Notes: generated by a model from the letters alone, not told the origin. Numbered from the stretch's first letter, positions 35,901 through 45,027 are shown. The stretch: 64,000 nucleotides of DNA from Salvelinus alpinus (GCF_045679555.1 NC_092089.1:3176152-3240151); one strand, 5' to 3'. Program-made: numbers and translations.

Positions 35901-38900
35901 TGAAAATAAGAATGTGTTCTTAATTGACTTGCCTAGTTAAATAAAGGTGAAATAAAAAAGTATGAAATATTCATTCAGGACTATGCATCCACATGAATGT
36001 AGAAGAGTTTAGAAACATTCTATTCCTATCTGTACATCCAAAACAACCAAAAAGTGTGACACTGTCCCAATACTTTGAGCTCACTGTATATAAGAGTACC
36101 TTGAGGTGTATAGAGATGTATATTAGAGTACTACTAAGGTGTATAGTGCATTCGGAAAGGATTCAGACCCCTTGACTTTTTCCACATTTTGTTACGTTAC
36201 AGCTTTATTCTGGCATGAATTAAATTGTTGTTTTCCATCAATCTACACACAATACCCCATAATTACAAAGCAAAAACAGGTTTAGACATTTTTGCAAATG
36301 TATAAAAAAAAATAAAAACTGAAATATCACGTTGACATAAGTATTCAGACCCTTTAACTTCTTTATGATAGGGGGCAGCATTTTCACTTTTGGATGAATT
36401 GCGTGCCCATAGTGAACTGCCTCCTACGCTGTCCCAAATGCTAATATATGCATATTATTATTACTATTGGATATAAAACACTCTGAAGTTTCTAAAACTG
36501 TTTGAATGATGTCTGTGAGTATAACAGAACTCATATCGCAGGCAAAAACCTGAGAAAAAATCCAAAAAGGAAGTGAGAAATCTCAGACTGGTCAATGTTC
36601 AATTCATCGGCGATTCAATTCCCTGTAAGATATGGATCTGTTTGCACTTCCTACGCCTTCCACTAGACGTCAACAGTCTGTAGAACGTGGAATGAAGCCT
36701 CTAGTGTGATGTGGGGCCGGATGGGAGGTGTTTCAGTCACTGGTCATAGCAGAATGCCAGTTCCTGGTCATGCGCTTTCCTCATGATATCGCCTTGCGTT
36801 CCATAACTTCTACAGACATGAAGGAATGCTCCGGTTGGAACGCTATTGGATATATATGATAACAACATCCTGAAGATTGATTCTAAACTTAGTTTGACCA
36901 GTTTATTCGATCTGTTATATAACTTTTTGAAGTTTTCGTCCGAGTTCGCCTGCGTCTGCGCGAGCGTTTGGACATGTGCACTAAACATGCTAGCAAAAGT
37001 AGCTACTTAGACATAAGTAATGGACATTATCGAACAAAACAACGATTTATTGTGGAACTAGGATTCCTGGGAGTGCATTCTGATGAAGATGATCAAAGGT
37101 AAGGGAATATTTATGATGTAATTTCGTATTTCTGTTGACTCCAACATGGCGGAGAAATTTTGTTATTTTTGAGCGCCGTCTCAGATTATTGCATGTGTGC
37201 TTTTTACGTAAGTTTTTTTTATTTTTTTAAAATCTGACACAGCGGTTGCATTAAGAACAAGTGCATCTTTAATTATATGTAAAACATGTATCTTTCATCA
37301 AAGTTTATGATGAGTATTTCTGTTATTTGACGTGGCTCTCTGCAATTTCTCCGGATATTTTGGAGGCATTTCTGAACATGGCGCCAATGTAAACCGAGAT
37401 TTATGGATATAAATATGCACATTATCGAACAAAACATAAATGTATTGTGTAACATGATGTATTATGAGTGTCATCTGATGAAGATCATCAAAGGTTAGTG
37501 ATTAATTTTATCTCTATTTCTGCTTTTTGTGACTACTATCTTTTGCTGGGAAAATGGCTGTGTTTTTCTGTGGCTATGTACTGAGCTAACATAATTGTTT
37601 GGTGTGCTTTCGCCGTAAATCCTTTTTGAAATCAGACATGTTGGCTGGATTCACAACATGTGTAGCTTTAATTTGTAGCTTTACTGTGTAGCTTTAATCA
37701 TGTGTGATTTCATGAAAGATTGATTTTTATAGTAATATATTTGAATTTGGCACGCTACATTTTTTCTGGCTTTTGGCCAAGTGAGACGCTACCGTCCCAC
37801 ATATCCCAGAGAAGTTAAGCAGTACTTTGTTGAAGCACCGTTGGCAGCGATTACAGCCTCTTCTTCTTGGGTATGTCCCCGAAGGAGGTTTTTTGCCTTT
37901 TGGTTGGCTCATGGTAATCTGTTTTTAACTGACTTGCTTAGTTAAATAAAAGGTTAAATAAATAATAAAATAAAAGCTTGACACACCTGTATTTGGAGAG
38001 TTTCTCCCATTCTTCTCTGCAGATCCTCTCAAGCGCTGTCAGGTTGGATGGGGAGTGTCGCTGCACAACTATTTTCAGGTCTCTCCAGAGATGTTTGATC
38101 GGGTTCAAGTCCAGGCTCTGGCTGGGCCACTCAAGGACATTCAGAGACTTGTCCCGAAGCCACTCCTGCGTTGTCTTGGCTGTGTGCTTAGGGTCGTTGT
38201 CCTGTTGGAAGGTGAACTTTTGCCCCAGTCTGAGGTCATGAGCGCTCTGGAGCAGGTTTTCATCAAATATTTATCTGTACTTTGCTCCATTCATCTTTCC
38301 CTCAATCCGGACTCTCCCAGTCACTGCCGCTGAAAAACATCCCCACAGAATGATGCTGCCACCACCATGCTTCACCGTAGGGATGGTGCTAGGTTTCCTC
38401 CAGACGTGATGCTTGGCATTCAGGCCAAACAGGTTAATCTTGCGTTCATCAGACCAGAGAATCTTGTTTCTCATGGTCAGAGTCTTTAGGTGCCTTTTGG
38501 CAAACTCCAAGCGGGCTGTCGTGTGCCTTTTACTGAGGAGCAGCTTCCGTCTGGCCACTCTACCATAAAGGCCTGATTGGTGGAGTGCTACAGAGATGGT
38601 TGTCCTTCTGGAAGGTTCTCCCATCTCCACAGAGGAACTCTAGAGCTCAGTCAGTGACCATCTGGTTCTTCGTCACTTCCCTGACCAAGGCCCTTCTCCC
38701 CCGATTGCTCAGGTTGGCTGGGCGGCCAGCTCTAGGAAGAGTCTTGGTGGTTCCAAACTTCTTCCATTTAAGAATGATGGAGGCCACTGTGCTCTTGGTG
38801 ACCTTCAACGCTGCAGACATTTTTTTGTACCCTTCCCCAGATCTGTGCCTCAACACAATCCTGTCTCGGAGCTCTATGGACAATTCCTTCGACCTCATGG

Positions 38901-40678
38901 CTTGGTTTTTGCTCTGACATGCACTGTCAACTGTGGGACCTTATATAGACAGGTGTGTCCCTTTCCAAATCATGTCCAATCAATTGAATTTACCACAGGT
39001 GGACTCCAATCAAAGGGAAAGGGTCTGTATACTTATGTAAAAAAAAAAAAAAGTTTCTAACAAGCCGTTTTTTCTTTGTCATTATGGGGTATTGTGTGTA
39101 GATAGCTGAGGAAAATGTTTTATTTAATCCATTTTAGAATAAGGCTGTAACATAACAAAAATGTGGAAAAAGTCAAGGGGTCTGAATACTTTCCGAAGGC
39201 ACTGTATATTAAAGTACCTTGAGTCCCTGGATCTTCTGGAAGATCACCCTGACTTTGTGTCTGATGACTGAGTCACTCTCACTAGTCCTGAGGGGTGAAC
39301 CACAACAGGTCAAACACACATGGTCAGAAGGATGTTGATAACTGGCCTAAATAAATGTTGAATGACACAGTAAGATAAATGCTGTACCCTTCTCTGAGGA
39401 CGCTGTAGATGGTCTGCATGACCTGCTCCTCCTCACTGGTGACCTCTGAACTCTGAAGCAGAAGGTCAGGGGTCACCTTTAGACAAAGCTCCGTGTTAGT
39501 ATGTTTTTAAACTTTACTGGGAGTATTGATAATGTACTAGCTAGGTATACTAGTTAGTAACCGCTCTCAATTCCCGTCCAGTCTCTTACCAGCGGGTCTG
39601 TCCGATTGGCTGACGGCGTCTCCACAGCGACAAATCTCCCCGCCGGAGCCCGCTGATTGGCTGGGTGGGGCGTTGCCTTGCTGAGGGAGCCTTGGCCCCG
39701 CCCCAGGCTGCTGTGAGTGGAGGAGGGATGGGAGGAGTAGGGGTTGAGAGAGGGTGAAGGGGAGGAGTAGGGGTTTGGGGTGAGAGATGGTGAGGAGGAG
39801 TAGGGGTTGGGGGCGAGGGAAGGGGAGATGGTGTCTCTAGGGTCCTCTGCTACAGGAGAGCGCCCCCTCTGTTGTTCTCTGGTACTGCTGTTGCCGTCAA
39901 ACCTGCTGATCAGTCTGTTGACGGGGGTCTGGGGGTGGGGCTGTGCTGGGTAAGGTAGGCTCTGGGGGTGGGGCTGTGCTGGGTAAGGTAGGCTCTGGGG
40001 GTGGGGCTGTGCTGGGTAAGGAAGGCTCTGGGGGTGGGGCTGTGCTGGGTAAGGAAGGCTCTGGGGGTGGGGCTGTGCCATGGTCAGGGGGGGCGGCTCT
40101 GTTTGGGAAGGATGGAGGTCAGGGGCATACTGACTCCCCCCTCCCCTCCCCAGTGACCCGTTGAGCCCGGACTGATACGACCCACACATTATATTCCTCC
40201 CCATACCCCCCTCCCCATACCCCCCTCTATCTGTTCTCTCTTCCGCGACCCCAATCCCTCCATCCAGGTTCCCATAGCTACCAGACCTCCCATCCCCTGG
40301 TGGTCTCCCAAATCCTCCTCCCCCCTCACTCTCCAGTAATGAACCATGTGACTGTGCCCTGCGTAACACCCCTCCCTGCCCTCCTCCACCCTCTCCCCCT
40401 CCCTCCTCTCTGTCTCCCCTGCGGGGCAGACTGCCGTAACCCGGGGGGTAGTGGGTACGGAGCTGCACCCCATACGAATCTCCCTTTGGGCCCCCGTCCT
40501 TCATAACCACATAGGGTTGTCCAGCGATGCCCTGGACCCTGACAGCCACCCCGTACTTAGAGGTGGAGGGGGGCTTGGATCTCAGCTGGGTCGAGGGGAG
40601 CCCCCCTCCTGAGTCGTTGATGAAGCGGATCTGAACCCCGTAGTCCACGGGGCTCTTACGACCTGGCGGAGTACTCAT
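24394..40678 (-). CDS. cgn: Cingulin, tight-junction plaque coiled-coil protein (19 coding exons)
   Basis: Coding exons, in order of translation: 39590-40678, 39388-39452, 39218-39287, 32470-32565, 31760-31881, 31398-31509, 31080-31292, 29958-30106, 28922-29042, 28534-28746, 28196-28417, 27834-28082, 27502-27672, 26930-27181, 26632-26715, 26432-26550, 26039-26147, 25805-25968 and 24394-24532. Phases join without a break into about 1252 residues (human is about 1200). Residues 1-363 are the globular head with the ZO-1-interacting region ([17 protein letters not shown]). About 410-1205 is a long coiled coil. The tail has [16 protein letters not shown] and [10 protein letters not shown], matching the cingulin C-terminus. 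Cingulin sits on the cytoplasmic face of tight junctions, binding ZO-1, actomyosin and Rho regulators. Odd points: a duplicated last exon, repeats at splice sites, and a heavily invaded intron 3. Teleosts may have two cgn genes; which one this is cannot be told here. Confidence 0.93.
25012..25804. other. cgn intron 18: satellites
   Basis: It holds the last TTCCCACAGCACTG minisatellite unit (25012-25085), a 31-bp purine-rich array (25265-25500) and related GAGGAGAACAGAGATAATTG repeats to 25700. The open frames on both strands here are repeat artefacts. Confidence 0.85.
25265..25500. repeat. 31-bp minisatellite, about 7 copies
   Basis: Unit AGAAAGAGGTCTGGAGGGAG followed by TGGAGGAGAAC. Because 31 is not a multiple of 3, the frame cycles through three peptide versions. 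Confidence 0.95.
25805..25968 (-). CDS. cgn: cgn coding exon 18
   Basis: 164 bp ending in phase 2, [40 protein letters not shown]. This is the most cingulin-diagnostic block of the rod end. TGTAG acceptor, GTAAGT donor. Confidence 0.92.
26039..26147 (-). CDS. cgn: cgn coding exon 17
   Basis: 109 bp, [20 protein letters not shown] and onward to TEQRDQ. CTTAG acceptor, GTACAC donor. Confidence 0.87.
26432..26550 (-). CDS. cgn: cgn coding exon 16
   Basis: 119 bp ending in phase 2, [20 protein letters not shown] and onward to [13 protein letters not shown] acceptor, GTACAC donor. Confidence 0.86.
26632..26715 (-). CDS. cgn: cgn coding exon 15
   Basis: 28 codons, [20 protein letters not shown] then [13 protein letters not shown] acceptor, GTACGT donor from 26631. 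Confidence 0.84.
26886..26927. repeat. (TG)n directly downstream of the cgn exon 14 donor
   Basis: On the transcript strand, intron 14 starts GTACACAC and continues as (AC)n. Confidence 0.95.
26930..27181 (-). CDS. cgn: cgn coding exon 14
   Basis: 84 codons, [20 protein letters not shown] and onward to [14 protein letters not shown] acceptor. The donor GTACAC runs directly into the (AC)n of intron 14. Confidence 0.88.
27285..27420. mobile_element. MITE-like dispersed repeat in cgn intron 13
   Basis: TTGTTCCCCTCTAATGAGGC, ACCTGGGACACCAGGTGAGT and AGGCTCCGGACCTCGTAGGG are parts of a repeat I recognise as common in salmonid introns. Ends not resolved. Confidence 0.45.
27502..27672 (-). CDS. 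cgn: cgn coding exon 13
   Basis: 57 codons, [20 protein letters not shown] and onward to LKRLEEE. TGTAG acceptor, GTGAGC donor. Confidence 0.86.
27834..28082 (-). CDS. cgn: cgn coding exon 12
   Basis: 83 codons, [20 protein letters not shown] and onward to [13 protein letters not shown] acceptor, GTGAGG donor. Confidence 0.88.
28196..28417 (-). CDS. cgn: cgn coding exon 11
   Basis: 74 codons, [20 protein letters not shown] and onward to KLSRLE. CCATAG acceptor, GTGAGA donor. Confidence 0.87.
28534..28746 (-). CDS. cgn: cgn coding exon 10
   Basis: 71 codons, [20 protein letters not shown] and onward to QERTKQ. TTTCAG acceptor, GTGTGT donor. Confidence 0.87.
28775..28935 (-). repeat. 46-48 bp minisatellite carrying a copied splice donor
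   Basis: Four copies of ACACACTCAACCAGGTACAC (minus strand) with donor boundaries at 28922, 28876, 28828 and 28782, separated by GT-rich filler with CACTATCAG or CAGTATCAG. Confidence 0.92.
28922..29042 (-). CDS. cgn: cgn coding exon 9
   Basis: 121 bp, [20 protein letters not shown] then [20 protein letters not shown]. The donor (ACCAG then GTACAC) recurs three more times downstream at spacings of 46-48 bp, so the exact end used is uncertain; the first is chosen for its phase and family length. Confidence 0.78.
29043..29957. other. cgn intron 8
   Basis: No other gene. It holds about five tandem copies of a 13-bp GGGCTACTAGCAC unit (29512-29570), a dispersed-repeat stretch at about 29290-29500, and a retroposon-tail-like segment at 29810-29945 (GTAAGTAAGCATTTCACGGT). 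Confidence 0.6.
29958..30106 (-). CDS. cgn: cgn coding exon 8
   Basis: 149 bp ending in phase 2, [20 protein letters not shown]...LRTTKQ. CCCCAG acceptor, GTGAGT donor. The minisatellite at 30110-30800 begins immediately upstream of the acceptor. Confidence 0.87.
30110..30800. repeat. Purine-rich minisatellite of about 50-56 bp in cgn intron 7
   Basis: About 13 units with GAGAGGGAGGGTGGATATGA and GGTAGGGAGAGAGAGGTAGG. On the minus strand this gives a long pyrimidine tract leading straight into the exon 8 acceptor. Confidence 0.94.
31080..31292 (-). CDS. cgn: cgn coding exon 7
   Basis: 71 codons starting [20 protein letters not shown] and ending [13 protein letters not shown] acceptor, GTACAA donor. 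Confidence 0.88.
31398..31509 (-). CDS. cgn: cgn coding exon 6
   Basis: 112 bp, [20 protein letters not shown] coiled coil. GTCAG acceptor, GTAACA donor. Confidence 0.87.
31510..31759. other. cgn intron 5, repeat-like
   Basis: Contains CATTTAACCTTTATTTCTAC and TTCCTCTCAAGGTTTCTTTC segments typical of degenerate fish repeats. No gene. Confidence 0.4.
31760..31881 (-). CDS. cgn: cgn coding exon 5
   Basis: 122 bp ending in phase 2, with [26 protein letters not shown] acceptor, GTGAGT donor from 31759. Confidence 0.87.
31882..32469. other. cgn intron 4, no feature
   Basis: No additional exon, mobile element termini or tandem repeat recognised. Confidence 0.5.
32470..32565 (-). CDS. cgn: cgn coding exon 4
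   Basis: 32 codons ([20 protein letters not shown]...), CTCAG acceptor, GTGAGT donor. Start of the coiled coil. Confidence 0.87.
32640..33162. repeat. Minisatellite (GTATATTAGAGTACTAC units), left part
   Basis: Units of about 22-37 bp with GAGGTGTATAGAGATGTATA and TTAGAGTACTACGGAGG. The array continues on the far side of a Tc1-like insertion at 34670. Confidence 0.93.
33163..34668 (-). mobile_element. Tc1-like transposon inside a minisatellite
   Basis: Ends TACAGTACCAGTCAAATGTT (33165 region) and CATTTTGACTGGTACTGTAT (34648-34667) are imperfect inverted copies. The transposase is on the minus strand and degenerate: 33329-33538 has [17 protein letters not shown], where the last catalytic Glu of the usual NPIE motif is Ala. 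Confidence 0.88.
34669..35198. repeat. Minisatellite (GTATATTAGAGTACTAC units), right part
   Basis: About 14 units of 33-34 bp (GAGGCGTATAGAGATGTGTA, TTAGAGTACTACC). Continuous with the array at 32640-33162 apart from the transposon. The 152-codon plus-strand frame with an [11 protein letters not shown] repeat is an artefact. Confidence 0.93.
35201..36086. mobile_element. Tc1/mariner-type MITE with nested SINE
   Basis: TA-flanked ends: AACTCCAAAAGTATTGGGAC on the left and GTCCCAATACTTTGAGCTCA on the right, inverted copies. No transposase. A SINE at 35821-35958 interrupts it. Confidence 0.8.
35821..35958 (+). mobile_element. tRNA-derived SINE, internally deleted
   Basis: Head GGCAGGTAGCCTAGTGGTTA GAGCG, then directly TCGTTCTGTCCCTGAACAAG, CAGTTAACCCACTGTTCCTA and tail CCTAGTTAAATAAAGGTGAA. 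Compared with the usual salmonid SINE, the B-box segment appears missing. Confidence 0.7.
36354..37818. mobile_element. TTAA-flanked non-autonomous transposon copy 2, nested in Tc1
   Basis: TTAACTTCT at the left (36354) and AGAAGTTAA at the right (to 37818). It interrupts the Tc1 sequence CAGACCCTT/GCAGTACTTTG exactly at TTAA. Internally related to copy 1 (AAACACTCTGAAGTTTCTAA, GATCATCAAAGG, TTTCGCCGTAAA) but longer, with two GATGAAGAT...ATCAAAGGT blocks, so it may be internally duplicated. Confidence 0.65.
38271..38898 (-). pseudogene. Tc1-like transposase fragments
   Basis: 38647-38898 is the N-terminal paired-type DNA-binding part ([32 protein letters not shown]). 38271-38630 continues with [13 protein letters not shown] (first Asp) and [15 protein letters not shown]. 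The C-terminal part with the other catalytic residues is missing or replaced by inserted DNA. Confidence 0.85.
39218..39287 (-). CDS. cgn: cgn coding exon 3
   Basis: 70 bp, [20 protein letters not shown] and then GLK. CTCAG acceptor, GTACTT donor at 39217-39212. A Tc1 copy ends at 39204, about 12 bases into the intron. Confidence 0.88.
39388..39452 (-). CDS. cgn: cgn coding exon 2
   Basis: 65 bp ending in phase 2, [26 protein letters not shown] acceptor, GTACAG donor. Matches the cingulin segment preceding the coiled coil. Confidence 0.85.
39590..40678 (-). CDS. cgn: cgn coding exon 1 (head domain, start codon)
   Basis: 363 codons, ATG at 40678-40676, GTAAGA donor from 39589. A CCCAG acceptor lies one base upstream of the ATG (40680-40684), so an upstream non-coding exon exists, as in other cingulin genes. 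The exon contains [14 protein letters not shown], the ZO-1-interaction-type [17 protein letters not shown], Gly/Arg-rich stretches, and about five tandem copies of an 11-residue [15 protein letters not shown] repeat near residues 199-250. Confidence 0.93.
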
Positions 40679-40684
40679 ACTGGG

Positions 40685-41380
40685 GAGGGAGAGAGCGAGA
40701 GGGGACGGGGCGGAGGAGGAGACACAGCGAGAGGGGAGAGAAAGTGGAGAGGGGGAAAGACAATATTAGTACAGCTATTCCAAGTGTTATACTTTAAAGA
40801 AGTGAATGTGACAGAAGTAATTTATTGTTTTTTCTCCCAGGAAAGTAGGTCAACTGAATATCTGACTGGTATGAATGTCATGCAGACACACAGAATGAGG
40901 GTGGACTGTGTGTGTTTCTATTGGGTGTGCAAGTTACAAAAGGTGTGTGAGAGAACGAGTCTCAATGGAGTTGCTTTAGAATGGACTTTGTTCATAGTGA
41001 CCTTCATTATTCATTAACCTGGAAACACACAACTACCTCCCACTCTCTGGCTCCCCTTACGTGTACTCTCTCTCTTGACTTCCACTTGGTTTAGTTATTC
41101 CTCTTCTTTATCCCTGCCAGGCCAGCCCAACCAGCACAGCAAAGGTGAGACTCTTTCCTCAATCTAGGATTTTTATTAGATCAATCAACTGTAATCACAC
41201 ATGATCCACAGTCCTTGTGAAGGATCCTCCCTCTGTTTCGCTCAGTAAGTCAACTCAGTCTTCCTCTACATGTCCCTTTGTCACCCTGTCTTCATCTGAT
41301 GTTTTTAACTGTTGACGTCTGACTGTATCATGTCCATGTGTTGAAATGTCTCAGGAGTTCCCGCCTCCCTCTCTATGGTG
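40685..41380. other. cgn intron upstream of the start-codon exon
   Basis: No gene or clear repeat. Immediately upstream of the acceptor is a long GA-rich stretch (CT-rich on the transcript), a normal polypyrimidine tract. Confidence 0.5.
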
Positions 41381-41390
41381 ACCTGTGCCA

Positions 41391-42310
41391 CGTCAGCGCT
41401 CATCACTAGGTCATTACTCCGCATGCCTCATTAACATTGTCAGCTCTCATCACCAGGTCATTACACCGCATGCCTCATTAACATGGTCAGCTCTCATCAC
41501 TAGGTCATTACACTGCATGCCTCATTAACATGGTCAGCTCTCATCACTAGGTCATTACACTGCGTGCCTCATTAACATGGTCAGCTCTCATCACTAGGTC
41601 ATTACACTGCATGCCTCATTAACATGGTCAGCTCTCATCACTAGGTCATTACACTGCGTGCCTCATTAACATGGTCAGCTCTCATCACTAGGTCATTACA
41701 CTGCGTGCCTCATTAACATGGTCAGCTCTCATCACTAGGTCATTACACTGTGTGCCTCATTAACATGGTCAGCTCTCATCACTAGGTCATTACACTGTGT
41801 GCCTCATTAACATGGTCAGCTCTCATCACTAGGTCATTACACTGCGTGCCTCATTAACATTGTCAGCTCTCATCACTAGGTCATTACACTGCGTGCCTCA
41901 TTAACATGGTCAGCTCTCATCACCAGGTCATTACACTGCGTGCCTCATTAACATGGTCAGCTCATCACTAGGTCATTACACCGCATGCCTCATTAACATG
42001 GTCAGCTGTCATCACTAGGTCATTACACTGCGTGCCTCATTAACATGGTCAGCTGTCATCACTAGGTCATTACACTGCGTGCCTCATTAACATGGTCAGC
42101 TGTCATCACTAGGTCATTACACTGCATGCCTCATTAACATGGTCAGCGCTCATCACTAGGTCATTACTCCGCGTGCCTCATTAACATAGTCAGCTGTTAT
42201 CACTAGGTCATTACACCGCATGCCTCATTAACATGGTCAGCTCTCATCACTAGGTCATTACACTGCATGCCTCATTAACATAGTCAGCTGTTATCACTAG
42301 GTCATTACTC
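41391..42310. repeat. 47-bp minisatellite, about 20 copies
   Basis: Unit TCATCACTAGGTCATTACAC followed by TGCGTGCCTCATTAACATGG and TCAGCTC. Variation lies mainly in CTGCG/CCGCA/CTGTG and CTCTC/CTGTC/CGCTC. Confidence 0.95.
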
Positions 42311-42715
42311 ATTAGCATGTCTCCTTTGCACTTATAACCAACCAACTACACCACCAGGCACTAACCCAGTTACCACCCTTCTCCACCTTCTCTCCCTCTT
42401 TCACAAACAGACAAACGTTCATTCTCCCTACCTCCCTCACTGAAACAGAGAGTACAGTTTCTCTTCTCTTATCAGTGTGTGTCATGGTGGTGATAACACA
42501 ATGTCAAGCTCTTGTTCCTGTGGATAGGAAGCCCTGCCCCCACACATGCCTGCACTCCTCATACACACTCTGGAATTAACTGTGTACAAGCAGGCACACA
42601 CGCTCACAGGTGATGAGTGGTGTTGTAAAGAGCGTCAGTGAAGACCTTGGTGCAGTTTATATATGGTGTCCAGTATAAATCAAAGCCCTGGATATCAGGA
42701 CGAGAGAGGAGAGAG

Positions 42716-42935
42716 ACACACACCCATCCCCTAGTCAGATTGACAGATTAACCTCTTAGTCATTTTGTCATACTCATATAGCATCTGTCTGTACTGTAAT
42801 GATAGGAGCATAGCCACAGGAAGTAGTTTGGGGGTGGGGATGCTCATATCATTACAGTACAGACAGATGATATATGAGTATGACAAAATGACTAAGAGGT
42901 TAATCTGTCAATCTGACTAGGGGATGGGTGTGTGT
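42716..42935. repeat. Near-perfect 95-bp inverted repeat (foldback), 30-bp loop
   Basis: Arm 42716-42810 and arm 42841-42935 are reverse complements with about two mismatches (near the CATATAGCATC and GATAGGAGC positions). Both arms contain CCCATCCCCTAGTCAGATTG in opposite orientation. The loop, 42811-42840, is G-rich. No flanking target duplication is obvious. Confidence 0.95.
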
Positions 42936-43037
42936 CGGTGTGTGTTAGGCTTGGCAGGTTTATCGTATAATGTTGTAACCAACAATTAAAGACAGGGGTG
43001 TCACCAAGCTGTGTGGTATTCATTAGGTATGTCCTAA

Positions 43038-44330
43038 CTACAGGTCGACCGATTAATCGGAATGGTCGATTAATTAGTGCCGATTTCAAGTTTTCATAAC
43101 AAATCGGTAATCGGCATTTTTGGACACCGATTATGGCAGATTACATTGCACTCCACGAGGAGACTGCGTGGCAGGCTGACTACCTGTTATGCAAGTGCAG
43201 CAAGGAGCCAAGGTAAGGTGCTAGCTAGCATTAAACTTATCTTATAAAAATCAATCTTAACATAATCACTAGTTAAACTAGTAATATCAACCATGTGTAG
43301 TTAACTAGCTTGTCCTGCGTTGCATATAATCGATGCGGTGCCTGTTAATTTATCATTGAATCACAGCCTACTTCGCCAAACTTGTGATTTAACAAGCGCA
43401 TTCACAAAAAAAGCACTGTCGTTGCACCAATGTGTACCTAACCATAAACATCAACGCTTTTCTTAAAATCAATACACAAGTATATATTTTTAAACCTGCA
43501 TATTTAGTTTTAAAACATGTATGTTAGCAGGCAATATTAACTAGGGAAATTGTGTCACTTCTCTTGCGTTCTGTGCAACAGAGTCAGGGTATATGCAGCA
43601 GTTTGGGCCACCTGGCTCGTTGCAAACTGTGTGAAGACCATTTCTTCCTAACAAAGACAGCCAACTTCACCAAACGGGGGATGATTTAACAAAAGCGCAT
43701 TTGCGGAAAAAGCATAATCGTTGCACAAATGTACCTAATCATAAACATCAATGCCTTTCTTAACATCAATACACAGGAGTATATATATTTTTAAACCTGC
43801 ATATTTAGTTAAAAGAAATTCATGTTAGCATATTAATATTAATATTAACTAGGGAAATTGTGTCACTTCTCTTGCGTTCATTGCACACAGAGTCAGGGTA
43901 TGTGCAACAGTTTGGGCCGCCTGGCTCGTTGCAAAATAATTTTCCAGAATTTTACATAATTATGACATAACATTTAAGGTTGTGCAATGTAACAGCAATA
44001 TTTAGACTTATGGATGCCACCCGTTTGATCAAATACGGAATGTTTCCTTATTTCACTAAAAGAATAAACGTTTTGTTTTCGAAATGACAGTTTTCGGATT
44101 TGACCATATTAATGACCTAAGGCTCGTATTTCTGTGTGTTATTATATTATAATTAAGTCTATGATTTGATAGCGCAGTCTGACTGAGCGGTAGTAGGCAG
44201 CAGCAGGCTCGTAAGCATTCATTCAAACAGCACTTTCCTGCATTTCCCTGCAGCTCTTCGCAATGCTTCAAGCATTGCGCTGTTTATGACTTCAAGCCTA
44301 TCAACTCCCGAGATTAGGCTGGCAATACTA
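43038..44330. mobile_element. Dispersed repeat, probably a non-autonomous DNA transposon
   Basis: Starts ACTACAGGTCGACCGATTAA TCGG with CGATTAATCGG-type short palindromes. It then runs through a segment I recognise as frequent in salmonid introns. It contains an imperfect internal duplication (about 43378-43640 and 43655-43935; shared TTTGGGCC, CCTGGCTCGTTGCAAA). The right end was not found and the family is uncertain. Confidence 0.5.
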
Positions 44331-44936
44331 AAGTACCTATTAGAACATCCAATAGTCAAAGGTATATGAAATACAAATGGTATAGAGAGAAATAGTTCTA
44401 TAATAACTACAACCTAAAACTTCTTACCTGGGAATATTGAAGACTCATGTTAAAAGGAACCACCAGCTTTCATATGTTCTCATGTTCTGAGCAAGGAACT
44501 TAAACGTTAGCTTTTTTACATGGCACATATTTCACTTTTACTTTCCTCTCCAACACTTTGTTTTTGCATTATTTAAACCAAATTGAACATACAAAATTTA
44601 TTTTATTGATTTATTATATTAAGTTAAAATAAAAGTGTTGTTTTTGTTCATTCAGTATTGTTGTAATTGTCATTATTACAAATATATATGTATAAAAAAA
44701 TCAAATTTAAAATATTTTTAACAAAAATATTAAAACATTTGGAACAAAAATGACAATAACCGTGTCCATTTGCATGACAATTAATCATAACCCAAAATGC
44801 CATTACAACTCCAGTGTGTGTACAGTTCAGCTCGTCACTTAGCACATACCTCGCCTTAAGACAGACATCTAAAGCATGCCATAGAAAAAGCACCCCGTCA
44901 CTGTACATTAGTGCAGACGACCGTAACACGCGCACA
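44331..44936. other. A/T-rich intergenic sequence
   Basis: No gene or clear repeat. Very A/T-rich from 44560 to 44760. Confidence 0.5.
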
Positions 44937-45027
44937 GTCACACACACACACAGTCACACACACACACACAGTCACACACACACAGTCACACACACACAGT
45001 CACACACACACACAGTCACACACACAT
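44937..45027. repeat. (CA)n interrupted by GTCA
   Basis: CACACACA blocks regularly broken by CAGTCA. Confidence 0.93.

Larger units (their letters stand above)
36144..39204 (-). mobile_element. Tc1-like transposon (host of nested insertions) next to cgn exon 3
   Basis: Left end GTGCATTCGGAAAGGATTCA and right end GAATACTTTCCGAAGGCACT are inverted copies. About 1.6 kb after removing the TTAA element (36354-37818) and a small retroposon (about 37866-37977). Transposase remains are on the minus strand. Confidence 0.88.
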
